Of a stretch of DNA of 64,000 nucleotides, positions 11,290-20,876 are shown in pieces. Below the pieces are notes generated by a model, which worked only from the letters and a program-made list of their open reading frames with translations, did no database searches and was not told the origin of the DNA. The stretch's first letter is position 1. Every line of letters begins with the position of its first letter. Where the stretch lies: positions 286,798-350,797 of the forward strand of contig NZ_APHW01000022.1 of NCBI RefSeq assembly GCF_002741985.1. The letters are read 5' to 3'. Origin of the DNA: Vibrio rotiferianus CAIM 577 = LMG 21460. Its GTDB lineage: Bacteria; Pseudomonadota; Gammaproteobacteria; Enterobacterales; Vibrionaceae. The position numbers and the translations under genes are program-made.

Positions 11290-12066
11290 TTAGTAAGCTG
11301 TTGGATCAGCAACTTCGTCCGATACTTCTAATGTATTTAGTAGGTTTGTTAGCAGGCTAGACGCACCAAAACGGTAATGACGAGCATCTACCCAGTTGTC
11401 ACCTAGGATTTCGTCAGCCATTGCTAGGTATGCTGCTGCATCTTCAGCAGTACGCACACCACCTGCAGGTTTGAAACCAACAGATTCTGCAACACCCATA
11501 TCACGAATAACTTCAAGCATCATGCGAGCGTATTCTGGAGTCGCGTTTACTGGCACTTTACCAGTTGAAGTTTTAATGAAGTCAGCACCCGCTTCGATAC
11601 AGATTTGTGATGCTTTCTTAATTAGCGCTTCTTCTTTTAGTTCACCTGTTTCGATGATCACTTTAAGAAGGATATCACCACAAGCTTCTTTACATTGCTT
11701 AACTAGTTCGAAGCCAACTTTCTCATCACCCGCCATTAGAGCGCGGTATGGGAAAACAACGTCAACTTCATCTGCACCGTAAGCGACAGCCGCTTTAGTT
11801 TCAGCAACAGCGATTTCAATATCGTCGTTACCGTGTGGGAAGTTCGTTACTGTTGCAATACGAACTTCTGGCGTACCTTGCTCACGAAGTGTCTTCTTAG
11901 CAATAGGAATAAAGCGAGGGTAAATACAAATTGCAGCTGTGTTGCCTACTGCTGTTTTCGCGTCATGACATAGTGAGATCACTTTTGCATCAGTGTCGTC
12001 ATCATTCAGCGTAGTTAGGTCCATAAGTTTTAGTGCACGTAGCGCTGCTGCTTTTAAATCGCTCAT
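11290..12066 (-). CDS. deoC: Deoxyribose-phosphate aldolase
   Basis: Cleaves deoxyribose-5-phosphate to glyceraldehyde-3-phosphate and acetaldehyde. 258 residues, class I aldolase of the long (E. coli type) form. The Schiff-base lysine motif is DFIKTSTGK near residue 162, and [10 protein letters not shown] near 200 carries the second conserved lysine. First gene of the deo operon. Upstream lies a long non-coding interval in which CytR/CRP-type control would be expected from E. coli; only CRP half-site-like TGTGA and TCACA words are visible near 12113 and 12150. Confidence 0.97.
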   Translation of the reverse strand: MSDLKAAALRALKLMDLTTLNDDDTDAKVISLCHDAKTAVGNTAAICIYPRFIPIAKKTLREQGTPEVRIATVTNFPHGNDDIEIAVAETKAAVAYGADEVDVVFPYRALMAGDEKVGFELVKQCKEACGDILLKVIIETGELKEEALIKKASQICIEAGADFIKTSTGKVPVNATPEYARMMLEVIRDMGVAESVGFKPAGGVRTAEDAAAYLAMADEILGDNWVDARHYRFGASSLLTNLLNTLEVSDEVADPTAY

Positions 12067-12576
12067 TTCTATCTCCGATCAATATTCAAAAAATTCACTA
12101 CTCAGCCTCACATCACTTCTCTAACTATAATCAACAAGTCGAGACAGTGTGAGAAATTGGCTAAACAGTCTATTAATGAACGGACTTGGTTCCCTGAAGA
12201 CTCGGCATATACAGCGAATAATTCATATGCCAATTGCTATCCTTGTCACCGCACAGTACCAGTTTGGCCTATGGCACAACAATCTATGATTGCGGTGTCT
12301 TTAATATCACATCAAACAATAAAACTCTTGCTAGATTTGATATTGAGGGCAAATCATTTGCCCATCGAGTATGTAGTATTCATGGAGTGATTAAGTAATA
12401 ACCTTAACCGCTATCCTGTGATTACTACATTATAGATATTCACCGCAAAACTGTAGCACCAAATAGAGCGCAAACGGTTTGTATCTCAAAATTTTCCGGC
12501 CTCTATTCCACCAACTTCGTAAGCCACTCACGTAGGCTTGCGTACGGTAGAATTTTTTAGGTCCAAAAAACGAAAA
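12067..12576. other. Non-coding interval upstream of deoC
   Basis: About 510 bp between the deoC start and the nupC terminator. An open frame at 12157-12390 on the plus strand has no ribosome site and unconvincing composition, so I do not call it. Words TCACATCA (about 12113) and TGTGAGAA (about 12150) resemble CRP half sites but do not form a full palindrome. A 7-bp hairpin (GTAAGCC/GGCTTGC) lies near 12520-12542. Nothing else is recognised. Confidence 0.5.
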
Positions 12577-12608
12577 ATGCCCCGCAGCAATTTCTTGCTA
12601 CAGGGCAT
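12577..12608 (-). terminator. Intrinsic terminator of nupC
   Basis: On the minus strand ATGCCC...GGGCAT with internal AGCAA/TTGCT pairing, followed by TTTTTCGTTTTTT, 40 bp downstream of the nupC stop. Confidence 0.85.
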
Positions 12609-12647
12609 GGTTTAAAACGGCGTCTATATATTAAGAACCGATTCTAA

Positions 12648-13931
12648 TTAAAGTGCTGCAAGGCTAAGGCAGAAACCTGCGATAGTAGCTGCCATTAGGT
12701 TAGACAACGTACCAGCAAGAACTGCTTTAATACCCATGCGAGCGATATCTGAACGACGGTTTGGTGCAAGGCTACCTAGACCACCAAGTAGGATCGCGAT
12801 AGAAGAAAGGTTCGCGAAGCCACATAGTGCGAATGAGATGATAGCTGTTGTCTTCTCAGACATTACTTCACCAGTTGCTGCAACTACTTGAGCGCTTTCA
12901 CCTAGGTAAGGTGTGAAGTTCAAGTAAGCAACGAATTCGTTGATAACTAGTTTCTGACCGATGAATGAACCAGCAACAACTGCTTCGTTCCAAGGAACAC
13001 CGATTAGGAATGCTAGTGGAGAGAATGCGTAACCTAGGATTAGCTCTAGTGTTAGTTCAGGCATACCGAACCAACCACCGATGCCACCTAGCATACCGTT
13101 AACAAGAGCAATAAGACCTACGAACGCGATTAGCATTGCACCAACGTTTAGTGCAAGCTGTAGACCAGAAGCCGCACCGCCCGCTGCTGCGTCGATTACG
13201 TTAGCTGGTTTGTCGTCGCCACCGTCCATTGCTTCTTCGATGTCTTCGTGAGGCTTATCAGTCTCTGGGTGAAGAATCTTAGCGAATAGTAGACCACCTG
13301 GTGCTGCCATGAATGATGCTGCTACTAGGTACTCTAGAGGAACACCCATTGAAGCGTAACCTGCTAGTACACCACCAGCTACAGATGCTAGACCACCACA
13401 CATTACCGCGAATAGCTCAGATTGAGTCATCTTAGGTACGAATGGACGAACAACTAGAGGTGCTTCAGTTTGACCTACGAAAATGTTAGCTGCAGCAGAC
13501 ATTGATTCCGCGCGAGAAGTGCCAAGCGCTTTTTGTAGTGCACCACCAAGAATCTTGATAACCCACTGCATTGCGCCAATGTAGTAAAGAACTGAAATCA
13601 GTGCTGAGAAGAAGATCAGTGTAGGAAGAACGCGGAATGCGAAGATGAAGCCGCCGCCGCCGAATACTTCGAACATCTTGTCAGAAACAAGACCACCGAA
13701 TAGGAATGATGAACCATTGTTACCGTAGTTGATAACGTTAGAAACACCAGTAGAGAAACCGTTCAGTAGATCACGGCCCCAAGGTACATAAAGAACAAAT
13801 GCACCTAATACGAATTGGATAGCAAATGCGCCACCCACAGTTCTTAGATTGATAGCTTTACGGTTATTAGAAAATGCAAATGCAATAGCAAGAAGCACTA
13901 CCATACCGACTAGGCTCATAAACAGGCTCAT
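12648..13931 (-). CDS. nupC: Concentrative nucleoside transporter NupC
   Basis: Sodium- or proton-driven nucleoside uptake across the inner membrane. 427 residues, hydrophobic throughout with about eight to ten membrane segments. CNT motifs: GQTEAP near residue 153 and [15 protein letters not shown] near 318-332, with [10 protein letters not shown] near 368, which line the nucleoside site. The crystallised V. cholerae vcCNT comes from this family. It sits beside the deo operon, so uptake and catabolism are encoded together. A consensus CRP box lies about 150 bp upstream. The cytoplasmic loop near 225-240 is rich in D/E/G. Start ATG 13931 with AAGGAAG upstream. Confidence 0.95.
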   Translation of the reverse strand: MSLFMSLVGMVVLLAIAFAFSNNRKAINLRTVGGAFAIQFVLGAFVLYVPWGRDLLNGFSTGVSNVINYGNNGSSFLFGGLVSDKMFEVFGGGGFIFAFRVLPTLIFFSALISVLYYIGAMQWVIKILGGALQKALGTSRAESMSAAANIFVGQTEAPLVVRPFVPKMTQSELFAVMCGGLASVAGGVLAGYASMGVPLEYLVAASFMAAPGGLLFAKILHPETDKPHEDIEEAMDGGDDKPANVIDAAAGGAASGLQLALNVGAMLIAFVGLIALVNGMLGGIGGWFGMPELTLELILGYAFSPLAFLIGVPWNEAVVAGSFIGQKLVINEFVAYLNFTPYLGESAQVVAATGEVMSEKTTAIISFALCGFANLSSIAILLGGLGSLAPNRRSDIARMGIKAVLAGTLSNLMAATIAGFCLSLAAL

Positions 13932-14075
13932 AGTTTATGACTTCCTTATAAGTTATTTGTTGGCGTGTTACAAAATGGAGCTATAAAGCGGGGGCAATTA
14001 TACTCATCCAGAATCAATTAAAGTAATGCCATCCTCACACTTTCTTATAAGATTCATCATTGATTCACCTGCGTT

Positions 14076-14091
14076 TGTGAGTTATCTCACA
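14076..14091. promoter_or_regulatory. Consensus CRP (cAMP receptor protein) binding site upstream of nupC
   Basis: TGTGA-GTTATC-TCACA is a perfect match to the core CRP palindrome TGTGA-N6-TCACA. It lies about 150 bp upstream of the nupC start and 45 bp past the tatD/yjjV stop. Carbon-catabolite control of nucleoside uptake is the expected role, by analogy with E. coli. Confidence 0.8.
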
Positions 14092-14135
14092 ATAAGAAGG
14101 GAAACGTTTTCGATTCTGAACAGCATCTTTAGATT

Positions 14136-14911
14136 TTATTCACATATGGAGAAGGCTGAATTGCTATTTTCCCATAGACTTTCAGCAATCGATTGCTTTT
14201 CTCTGTTATGCAACTCTGAGAGTTGATTCAATATATGAATGAGTTTGGCAGGGTGATTCGGCTCGCCCTGATAGCCAAGTATAGGCATATCCGGAGCGTC
14301 CGTTTCTAAAACAAGATATTCAAGTGATAATCTTTGAATCGCGTCGCGTGTTTTATTCGCTCTTGGGTAGGTAATTGAGCCGCCAACACCGATAAAAAAA
14401 CCTAATCGAACCCATTCCATTGCTTGCTGATAACTGCCAGAAAACGCGTGCAATACGCCCCCCCCTTTGGTAACTTAGCCGCTTTAACCATTTGGATAAG
14501 TCGATTATGCGCTTTACGGCTGTGCAGAATCACCGGCAAATCAAATCGCCTGGCGAGTTCAAATTGCAACTCCAGCGCACGTTCTTGCAATTCAACCGGC
14601 ACTTCGATGGCGAAATCGAGACCGCACTCCCCTATCGCAACGCATTGTTGGTTGGGCGAGGAAAGTAACGATTCCAGCTCTGGGGCAAACTGCTCAAACT
14701 CTGGTTGTAGAAAATAGGGGTGAAAACCCAGCGCGTAATAAAGGTGAGTGTATTGATTGGCCAACTCTTGAATACGAGCCCAGTTACTCGGCCCAACAGA
14801 AGGAATCAAGATGCGCTCAACGCCTTGCTCGCGAGCGAGATCGACTTGGTGAGCAAAATCCTCTTGAAAGACATCGAAGTCAAAGTGGCAATGGGTATCA
14901 AACAGCTTCAT
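14136..14911 (-). pseudogene. TatD/YjjV-family metal-dependent hydrolase, frameshifted at a G8 run
   Basis: Predicted metallo-hydrolase (DNase-like TatD superfamily). Translation from ATG 14911 (MKLFDTHCHFD, the HxH ligands) proceeds through ECGLDF (Glu ligand) and ILHSRKAH (His ligand) to ...AKLPKGG, then leaves frame at eight G (plus-strand C run 14458-14465) and stops at 14402. The other frame continues with the expected HAFSGSYQQAMEW and LETDAPDM (Asp ligand). Six G (257 aa) or nine G (258 aa) would restore one enzyme of family length. An in-frame start further upstream is possible, but 14911 overlaps the preceding small gene by 14 bp, which fits translational coupling. Homopolymer base-calling error is a serious alternative. 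Confidence 0.85.
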
Positions 14912-15065
14912 TGTTTGGCTTCTCTTGCTCTGCTTTTTTAGCAGGCTCGTCTTCATGAACTGGGTCTTGTTTATACTGCACACAACTGCGCTTTTGATCA
15001 GGCGTCAGCCCCATCTCTTTACACCAATCATCGTAGCGTTTGAGTCCTTTTTTAAACCAGTTCAT
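14898..15065 (-). CDS. Small DUF5363-like protein
   Basis: 55 residues from ATG 15065: MNWFKKGLKRYDDWCKEMGL, then TPDQKRSCVQY and a Lys/Glu-rich tail. No membrane segment or enzymatic motif is seen. The sequence resembles the short DUF5363 proteins found upstream of YjjV-type hydrolases in vibrios. The stop codon overlaps the start of the TatD-family gene by 14 bp, so the two are probably co-transcribed. Function unknown. Confidence 0.7.
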   Translation of the reverse strand: MNWFKKGLKRYDDWCKEMGLTPDQKRSCVQYKQDPVHEDEPAKKAEQEKPNNEAV

Positions 15066-15108
15066 TGCACACCCTTTTTTAGCCCATAGAATTCTTTCTG
15101 CGCCAAAT

Positions 15109-15143
15109 AAAAAACGCCGTTAGCTAAGTGTATAGCTAACGGC
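15109..15143 (-). terminator. Intrinsic terminator of prfC
   Basis: Perfect 11-bp stem GCCGTTAGCTA/TAGCTAACGGC with a 6-nt loop and a T-run on the minus strand, about 43 bp past the prfC stop. Confidence 0.88.
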
Positions 15144-15185
15144 GGCTTATAATCTAGTACGCGATGTAAAGCGCGTTAGATTCGA

Positions 15186-16775
15186 TTAGTGCTCACGAGT
15201 CGCACGGAAATCGATATCAGGGAAACGCTCTTGCGCTAGGTTTAGGTTAACCATGGTTGGTGCGATGTACGTTAGGTTATCGCCACCGTCCAATGCAAGG
15301 TTCGTTTGGTTCTTACGCTGGAACTCATCCAGTTTCTTCGCATCACCACACTCAACCCAACGTGCTGTTGCTACGTTAACACCTTCGTAGATAGCTTCAA
15401 CGTTGTATTCTGACTTCAAACGAGCCACAACCACGTCAAACTGAAGCACACCAACGGCACCAACGATCAGGTCGTTGTTTTGCAGTGGACGGAATACCTG
15501 TACCGCACCTTCTTCAGACAGCTGAACCAGACCTTTTAGAAGCTGCTTCTGCTTCAATGGATCTTTTAGACGAATACGACGGAACAGTTCTGGTGCGAAG
15601 TTTGGAATACCAGAGAATTTCAGCGCTTCACCTTGAGTGAAAGTATCACCGATTTGGATCGTACCATGGTTGTGTAGACCAATGATGTCACCGGCGTAAG
15701 CGTGCTCTGCACGAGAACGGTCACCCGCCATGAACGTTACCGCATCAGAGATACTTACTTGCTTGCCAAGACGAACGTGGTTCATCTTCATGCCTTGCGT
15801 GTAAGTACCCGATACGATACGCATGAAGGCGATACGGTCACGGTGCTTTGGATCCATGTTTGCTTGGATCTTAAATACGAAACCAGAGAATTTGTCTTCT
15901 GTCGCTTCAACATCACGCTCAACCGCTTGACGTGTTTTCGGTGCAGGTGCCCACTCCGTTAGACCGTCTAGCATGTGGTCAACACCAAAGTTACCCAGTG
16001 CCGTACCGAAGTAAACTGGCGTTAGTTCGCCGGTCAGGAATAGCTCTAGATCAAACTCAGGACATGCGCCCATGACTAGTTCAAGCTCTTCACGCACACT
16101 TGCTGCTAGGCTCTCACCGACTTTCTCATCAAGCTCAGGGTTGTCCAGACCTTTGATGATGCGCACTTCTTGGATTTCATGACCATGACCCGACTCGTAC
16201 AGAATAGTCTCATCACGGTGAATGTGGTAAACACCTTTAAACTCTTTACCACAGCCAATTGGCCATGTAATTGGCGCACACATCATGCCAAGTTCGTTCT
16301 CTACTTCATCCAATACTTCCATTGGATCACGAACATCACGGTCAAGTTTGTTCATGAAGGTTACGATTGGCGTATCACGCAGACGCGTTACTTCCATCAG
16401 CTTACGAGTACGATCCTCGACACCTTTCGCTGCATCGATAACCATCAGACACGAGTCAACCGCCGTTAGAGTACGGTAGGTATCTTCTGAGAAGTCTTCG
16501 TGTCCAGGAGTATCAAGTAGGTTTACCAGACAATCATTGTAAGGGAACTGCATTACAGAAGTAGTAACCGAGATACCACGTTCCTTTTCCATTTCCATCC
16601 AGTCTGATTTTGCGTGCTGCGCGTTACCACGACCTTTAACCGTACCTGCTTTTTGGATCGCGTTTCCGAATAACAGTACTTTTTCAGTGATGGTGGTTTT
16701 ACCCGCATCCGGGTGAGAAATAATAGCGAACGTTCTGCGCTTAGAAACTTCGCCTAGAAAAGGTGTATTTGACAT
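15186..16775 (-). CDS. prfC: Peptide chain release factor 3 (GTPase)
   Basis: Recycles RF1/RF2 from the ribosome after peptide release. 529 residues from ATG 16775 ([15 protein letters not shown]); a 16-codon in-frame upstream extension is unlikely. GTPase motifs: G1 SHPDAGKTT near residue 20, switch [16 protein letters not shown] near 88, and NKLDRD near 142. The C-terminal half has the RF3-specific domains. Separate from its neighbours: the GGDEF gene ends 120 bp upstream and its own terminator follows. Confidence 0.97.
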   Translation of the reverse strand: MSNTPFLGEVSKRRTFAIISHPDAGKTTITEKVLLFGNAIQKAGTVKGRGNAQHAKSDWMEMEKERGISVTTSVMQFPYNDCLVNLLDTPGHEDFSEDTYRTLTAVDSCLMVIDAAKGVEDRTRKLMEVTRLRDTPIVTFMNKLDRDVRDPMEVLDEVENELGMMCAPITWPIGCGKEFKGVYHIHRDETILYESGHGHEIQEVRIIKGLDNPELDEKVGESLAASVREELELVMGACPEFDLELFLTGELTPVYFGTALGNFGVDHMLDGLTEWAPAPKTRQAVERDVEATEDKFSGFVFKIQANMDPKHRDRIAFMRIVSGTYTQGMKMNHVRLGKQVSISDAVTFMAGDRSRAEHAYAGDIIGLHNHGTIQIGDTFTQGEALKFSGIPNFAPELFRRIRLKDPLKQKQLLKGLVQLSEEGAVQVFRPLQNNDLIVGAVGVLQFDVVVARLKSEYNVEAIYEGVNVATARWVECGDAKKLDEFQRKNQTNLALDGGDNLTYIAPTMVNLNLAQERFPDIDFRATREH

Positions 16776-16895
16776 GAAACTGATCTTCTTTGATGTCTGG
16801 TAGCTTGTTTGAAATTTAAACAAGCCTTATTCGATTCAATATTGCGCGGTATTCTCGCTTATTATTGCTTTAGGGGCAACTTTCCTCTGACGAGT

Positions 16896-17971
16896 TCAGA
16901 GAGATGTCGGCTGATTGACCTTATCCTTCCATGCTAACTCACCTAGCGGCGCGACTCTGTTGGCAGATATGACTACCTGATCTCTTCCATTTTGCTTCGC
17001 ATCATACAATGCAATGTCTGCACGCTTTACCCACATATCCGGAGTATCTTCAGCAATCAAACACTCTGACATACCCACACTAAGAGAGACCTGAGCATGA
17101 CGTGGATAGTGTTTCGTTCTTACTTTCTCGCAGATGCTGTTCATCATGATGTGAGCACTTTGCATAGAAAGCCCTTCAAACAACAGTAAAAACTCATCTC
17201 CCCCCCCAATCGGAATAACAGATCATACTCGCGGGAGTTTTGATTTAGGATTTTGACAACCTCTGTAATCACTTCATCTCCAACGTCATGCCCATAAAGG
17301 TCATTAACTTGCTTAAAGTGATCAATATCGATAACCGCGATTGTTGACGCTTTCTGCTTCTTTTTCTCATCAAGCGCACGATATAGAAATGCCTCTAACT
17401 GACTCCGATTCAGCGCTCCAGTCATCGAATCTCGTGTCGAGAGGTATTTTAGGCTGTTTTGTAGCTCTACTATTTTGTGTACCGCAACATGAGCAACAAC
17501 CGTGCAGCAAATCAACGCAATGATGAATCGTAGTATGATGCTCAATTCGAGCTGCTGCCAAGTGGCGACCATGCAACCTAAAATCATAAAAATATTGGTT
17601 ACGAGTGCATCTTTCGTCGGGATAATAAACACCAGCGCTACGATCACAGGGAAAACCCAATAAGTGGCAATGACACCAAAAGTAGACACACTTAAGACAA
17701 TAGATAACCAGAGCAAAAATAAAGGGATGCGGTGACCAATTACTCCCACACCCAGCATAAATAGGCACGCCAACTCAACCACAAAGCTAAGCTGAAAGCT
17801 TAATAGAACAACCCCGAGTAAGGTTTCACCAATGATAAGGTTTTTTACTCCTAGGGGAATAAATGTCGCTAATGTCACGAGCATCAAAACCTTGAGCACC
17901 ACTTCACGACTAGTCTCATCAAACAACTGAGCCACAAGAGTATCGAGTTTTCTAGGATACGACTTAGTCAA
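16896..17971 (-). pseudogene. Membrane GGDEF protein (putative diguanylate cyclase), frameshifted inside GGDEF
   Basis: N-terminal half has about five or six hydrophobic segments (residues 25-165). A GGDEF domain follows (TRDSMTGALNR near 180, IDIDHFKQVNDLYGHDVGD near 220, RLGG near 255). The eight G on the coding strand (17200-17207) encode the GG of GGDEF; in the present frame the motif reads GGEMSF and translation stops at 17144. The second frame carries DEFLLLFEGLS and the end of the domain to 16896. Six G would give a 357-residue enzyme with intact RLGGDEF. Start is TTG 17971, with GGGAGG five bases upstream. If active it would make cyclic-di-GMP; signal unknown. Homopolymer sequencing error cannot be excluded. 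Confidence 0.82.
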
Positions 17972-18090
17972 CGCTCCCTCCCTACACTTTATAGATCGTG
18001 TTTCATATAATTTATAAATCTATAACTATGTTGAAGATAATGCGAACAAAAGTAGTGATAGAGAGTAAATATGTGTGAGGACGGTTTATA

Positions 18091-18115
18091 AAAGCCTTGG
18101 ATGGACCAAGGCTTT
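18091..18115 (-). terminator. Terminator downstream of rimI
   Basis: 10-bp stem AAAGCCTTGG/CCAAGGCTTT with a 5-nt loop; TTTTATAAA follows on the minus strand. Confidence 0.75.
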
Positions 18116-18142
18116 AGAATCAGGTGGGACAAATGCCAGCAT

Positions 18143-18598
18143 TTAGTTGAAGAAGATATAGCTCATGATTATTGCGTCTTCCTTACCATTACCAGTTTTC
18201 GCTGGGTAATAGTTATAGCGACGATCCACTTCATTAAAACCCGCTTGCTCATAAATATGGATTGCCGGGTGGTTGCTTTCACGTACCTCCAGCCAAGCAC
18301 TTTCTGCTTTGGCTTGCTCGCAGTGTTCGATAAACGCATCCAGCAATTTTTGTCCTAACCCTTTGCCTTGGTGAGATGGCGAAACGGCAATGTTCAGTAG
18401 CGTCACCTCTCCAACAATATTCTGCCCATAGAAGTAGCCAACCACTTGAGAACCTTCAAGCATGACATGGTGACAAGCACCACGGCTCGTTAAATCTCGA
18501 ACCAATGACTCAGCCCAAGGATGAGAATGGGCTTGTTGTTCAATTTGCCAGACTTGGTCAAGGTGCTCAGCACCCATCGGCGTAATTTCAATTGTCAC
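18143..18598 (-). CDS. rimI: Ribosomal protein S18 N-acetyltransferase RimI
   Basis: GNAT-fold enzyme that acetylates the N terminus of ribosomal protein S18. 151 residues. The acetyl-CoA loop is SPSHQGKGLGQKLL near residue 73, followed by WLEVRESNHPAIHIYEQAGF near 101-120, typical of RimI. Start is GTG 18598, with GGAG seven bases upstream, 12 bp after the holD stop. The holD-rimI pairing is the same as in E. coli, so they form one operon. Confidence 0.94.
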   Translation of the reverse strand: MTIEITPMGAEHLDQVWQIEQQAHSHPWAESLVRDLTSRGACHHVMLEGSQVVGYFYGQNIVGEVTLLNIAVSPSHQGKGLGQKLLDAFIEHCEQAKAESAWLEVRESNHPAIHIYEQAGFNEVDRRYNYYPAKTGNGKEDAIIMSYIFFN

Positions 18599-18610
18599 GC
18601 GTTAGCTCCG

Positions 18611-19009
18611 TTAAGAGTACGAACAGATTTGTTGCCACAATGCGCGGCGTTGTTCGTTGTTGCCATCAATATCTTGTAATAGCGGTGAAGTCAGTTGCTT
18701 GGCATTGATGCTCACATCAGCCTCACAACCCGCAAACCATACCCACTCTAGCTGATGTTCACCTAAAGAAGATAAGCCTTCTGGCTCAATGTGCATTGCG
18801 TCATTGAGTGTGAGCTTAATGCTCTTCAATACACGCTCAAACATCAAAGCGGTCTCATTTTTTGGACACATTGGCGATACCAATAAGAGTTTACATGAAC
18901 TTTGCAAATCTAATAATGGTGCTTGATAGCCTTCTAGCCTTTCTGGATGACTCAGCTCCCATGTGCTGATCCCCATCTCGTGTAAATACTGTTTCTCGTT
19001 AATTGACAT
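18611..19009 (-). CDS. holD: DNA polymerase III psi subunit
   Basis: Small subunit linking the clamp loader (through chi, HolC) to SSB. 132 residues. The N-terminal stretch beginning INEKQYLHEMGISTWELSHP resembles the HolD region that contacts chi, and CKLLLVSPMC and WVWFAGC are family-like. Divergence is high in this family, but the tight linkage with rimI supports the call. Divergent from the DUF2541-like gene. Confidence 0.9.
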   Translation of the reverse strand: MSINEKQYLHEMGISTWELSHPERLEGYQAPLLDLQSSCKLLLVSPMCPKNETALMFERVLKSIKLTLNDAMHIEPEGLSSLGEHQLEWVWFAGCEADVSINAKQLTSPLLQDIDGNNEQRRALWQQICSYS

Positions 19010-19072
19010 CTTTTGTCACCTATTTGAACGAGGCAATCCTATCAAAATTTCGCATTTAAAGTCAGAGGTGTT

Positions 19073-19525
19073 ATGAAGCTTTTCCAATCACTCGCAATCA
19101 CATTACTTATCGCCACCACCAGCTTCACTACTTTTGCTAAGGATAACAATGATGGTTGGGAGCTTATCGCCGAAAAGACCGTAAACTTCCAAACCGAAAC
19201 CGACACCGTTGAACCCAATGGTCTGTTTAAAAACCGTCAGTTCAGCAAAATTAAGATCAAATGTACTCAAGGCACCATGAGTATTAAAAACATGAAAGTC
19301 ACCATGACCGATGGCAGCGAGAAAAAGTTGAAAACCATGGTCGGTACACTAACGAAAGGTATGTCGACTCGAGCTTGGACACTGCCTGGTTCAGAAAACG
19401 CTAAATTCAAACGTCTAGATATGGAATACAAGAGCTGGGGCAACATGACTCTCAATGCTGCGGGCATGAGCAAAAAAGCCAAAATAGAGGTTTGGGGTAA
19501 AAAGCGCGTTCAAGAACAGGGTTAA
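19073..19525 (+). CDS. Secreted DUF2541-like protein
   Basis: 150 residues with a clear N-terminal signal peptide (MKLFQSLAITLLIATTSFTT, then FAK) and a small beta-rich domain: GWELIAEKTVNF, KIKIKCTQGTMSIKNMKV, KLKTMVGTL. It looks like the periplasmic DUF2541 family (E. coli YaaI type); function unknown. Single gene, terminated by a strong hairpin at 19552-19581. The family name is from recall of pattern and is less certain than the secretion signal. Confidence 0.75.
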   Translation: MKLFQSLAITLLIATTSFTTFAKDNNDGWELIAEKTVNFQTETDTVEPNGLFKNRQFSKIKIKCTQGTMSIKNMKVTMTDGSEKKLKTMVGTLTKGMSTRAWTLPGSENAKFKRLDMEYKSWGNMTLNAAGMSKKAKIEVWGKKRVQEQG

Positions 19526-19551
19526 TCTACTCTTCCTATCTACTTATTAAA

Positions 19552-19581
19552 ACAAAGCCCGCTTTTTATAGCGGGCTTTGT
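19552..19581. terminator. Bidirectional terminator
   Basis: 12-bp stem ACAAAGCCCGCT/AGCGGGCTTTGT between convergent genes ending at 19525 and 19598. Confidence 0.85.
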
Positions 19582-19597
19582 CGTTGAATATTAGCGA

Positions 19598-20101
19598 TTA
19601 TAGCTCAGAGAACTCTGGAGAATAATCGATGCGACCAGAACGTCCATCACATTGACCTTCTACCAGCTCAGCTACGCGAAATGCACCTTGTGGTACTTCC
19701 CACGCACAATCGAAGCCCATATCTTCGCTAGCTGTAAAGCCTTGACGCCCGTAGTAAGCTGGATCGCCCAACACCACACACACTGGGTAACCAAAATCAC
19801 GCAGTGAATCAAAGCCTTCTTTGATCAACTCGGCTGCAATGCCTTGGCGACGGTAATCTTCATGCACAGCCAAAGGCGCAAGACCTTGCCACGACAAATC
19901 TTCACCATTCAACGTCACTGGGCTAAACAGCGCGTGACCAACCACTTCACCTTCATCGGTACATGCCACCAAAGATAACGTGAGCTTGCCGTTTTCACGC
20001 AAACGCATCACTAAATTAGCCTCTGCATCCGTTGGGAAGGCGTGTTTCAATAAACGGTCAATAGTGAGAATGTCCGCTGGGGCTTCAGTTCGAATAAGCA
20101 T
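19598..20101 (-). CDS. yhbS: GNAT-family N-acetyltransferase (YhbS-like)
   Basis: 167 residues. The acetyl-CoA site is visible as LAPLAVHEDYRRQGIAAELI near residue 75-95, and VVLGDPAYYGRQGF near 108-122 is typical of the YhbS branch. Its start overlaps the end of ubiT by 17 bp, so the two genes are co-transcribed and probably coupled. E. coli also has yhbS next to yhbT (ubiT). Substrate not known. Confidence 0.85.
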   Translation of the reverse strand: MLIRTEAPADILTIDRLLKHAFPTDAEANLVMRLRENGKLTLSLVACTDEGEVVGHALFSPVTLNGEDLSWQGLAPLAVHEDYRRQGIAAELIKEGFDSLRDFGYPVCVVLGDPAYYGRQGFTASEDMGFDCAWEVPQGAFRVAELVEGQCDGRSGRIDYSPEFSEL

Positions 20102-20612
20102 TCGCTACTCCAGTTTCTTGTTCTGGTTCTTGAACCCCTTTCTGAACAAAGTCCGCCAATTGGTTCAGTGCCACTTGCATCGCTTTTGGCAGCTGCTCTA
20201 AATCGACACTATCCATCAGGTTCTTAACTTCTAAGCCAAGTTCAGTGTCGCCCTCAATAGACAGACGACGTTGGAAGAACAGTGTATCAGGGTCTTCTTT
20301 GCGGCCAGCAATCAGGACTAAGTCGTTAAGGTTGCCGCTAAAACTCACATCTTCCTGAACTGGTTTCTCTGCCACCAGCAATTTTTCATCTTGATAGCTG
20401 ATGTACCATGCTAAGTTCAAGTCTTTAATCGCAACTTTCAGCCACTTATCTTCAAGGAACTCAAAATCGCCATCTTCTAGAGCTTCTTTGAATACCATTT
20501 TCAAACCTTCTAATAAGGCTTTTTTCTGAACAGTTTGTGGCAATAACTGGACTGGAGATCGCAAAATTGATGCTGCGTTCTTTACTAGTTGACTGCGAAT
20601 CTTGTTTAACAC
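20085..20612 (-). CDS. ubiT: Ubiquinone anaerobic biosynthesis accessory factor UbiT (SCP2 domain)
   Basis: Lipid-binding SCP2-type protein (former YhbT) needed for oxygen-independent ubiquinone synthesis together with UbiU and UbiV. 175 residues. The SCP2 core includes WLKVAIKDLNLAWYISY near residue 57, DVSFSGNLNDLVLIAGRKEDPDTLFFQRRL split across 88-118, and IEGDTELGLEVKNLMD near 119-134. Start GTG 20612. It is divergent from ubiUV but separated from them by a rocS-like gene, unlike E. coli, where ubiT and ubiUV are directly divergent. Confidence 0.9.
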   Translation of the reverse strand: MLNKIRSQLVKNAASILRSPVQLLPQTVQKKALLEGLKMVFKEALEDGDFEFLEDKWLKVAIKDLNLAWYISYQDEKLLVAEKPVQEDVSFSGNLNDLVLIAGRKEDPDTLFFQRRLSIEGDTELGLEVKNLMDSVDLEQLPKAMQVALNQLADFVQKGVQEPEQETGVANAYSN

Positions 20613-20876
20613 GCTAATTATCCGTTACTTTGTCATGAGAATGCTTATATTAAGCGATAGAGTAATACCTATACCTGTTATGCATCAATAAAAATTGTTT
20701 GTTTGCTTCATAAGCAGTTTTATGGCGAAGCCATCTTTTTTTGAACTTACGTAGAGATTTGAAGCACTCACATTGATAAACCTTTAATAACGGGATATTC
20801 AAAGTTATAGTTATCAAAACAGCGTTTTTATTACACGGAAGAATAATCAGGCTCTTTGGAGATCGGTAACCCCATA

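Noticed and set aside
12100..12160. CRP/CytR sites before deoC
   Set aside because: Single TGTGA and TCACA words without proper spacing; not enough to call an operator.
12157..12390. 77-codon plus-strand frame upstream of deoC
   Set aside because: No ribosome site, no recognisable domain, irregular composition; lies in the deoC control region.
14026..14226. 66-codon plus-strand frame over the nupC promoter
   Set aside because: Contains the CRP box and overlaps the end of the hydrolase gene; no ribosome site.
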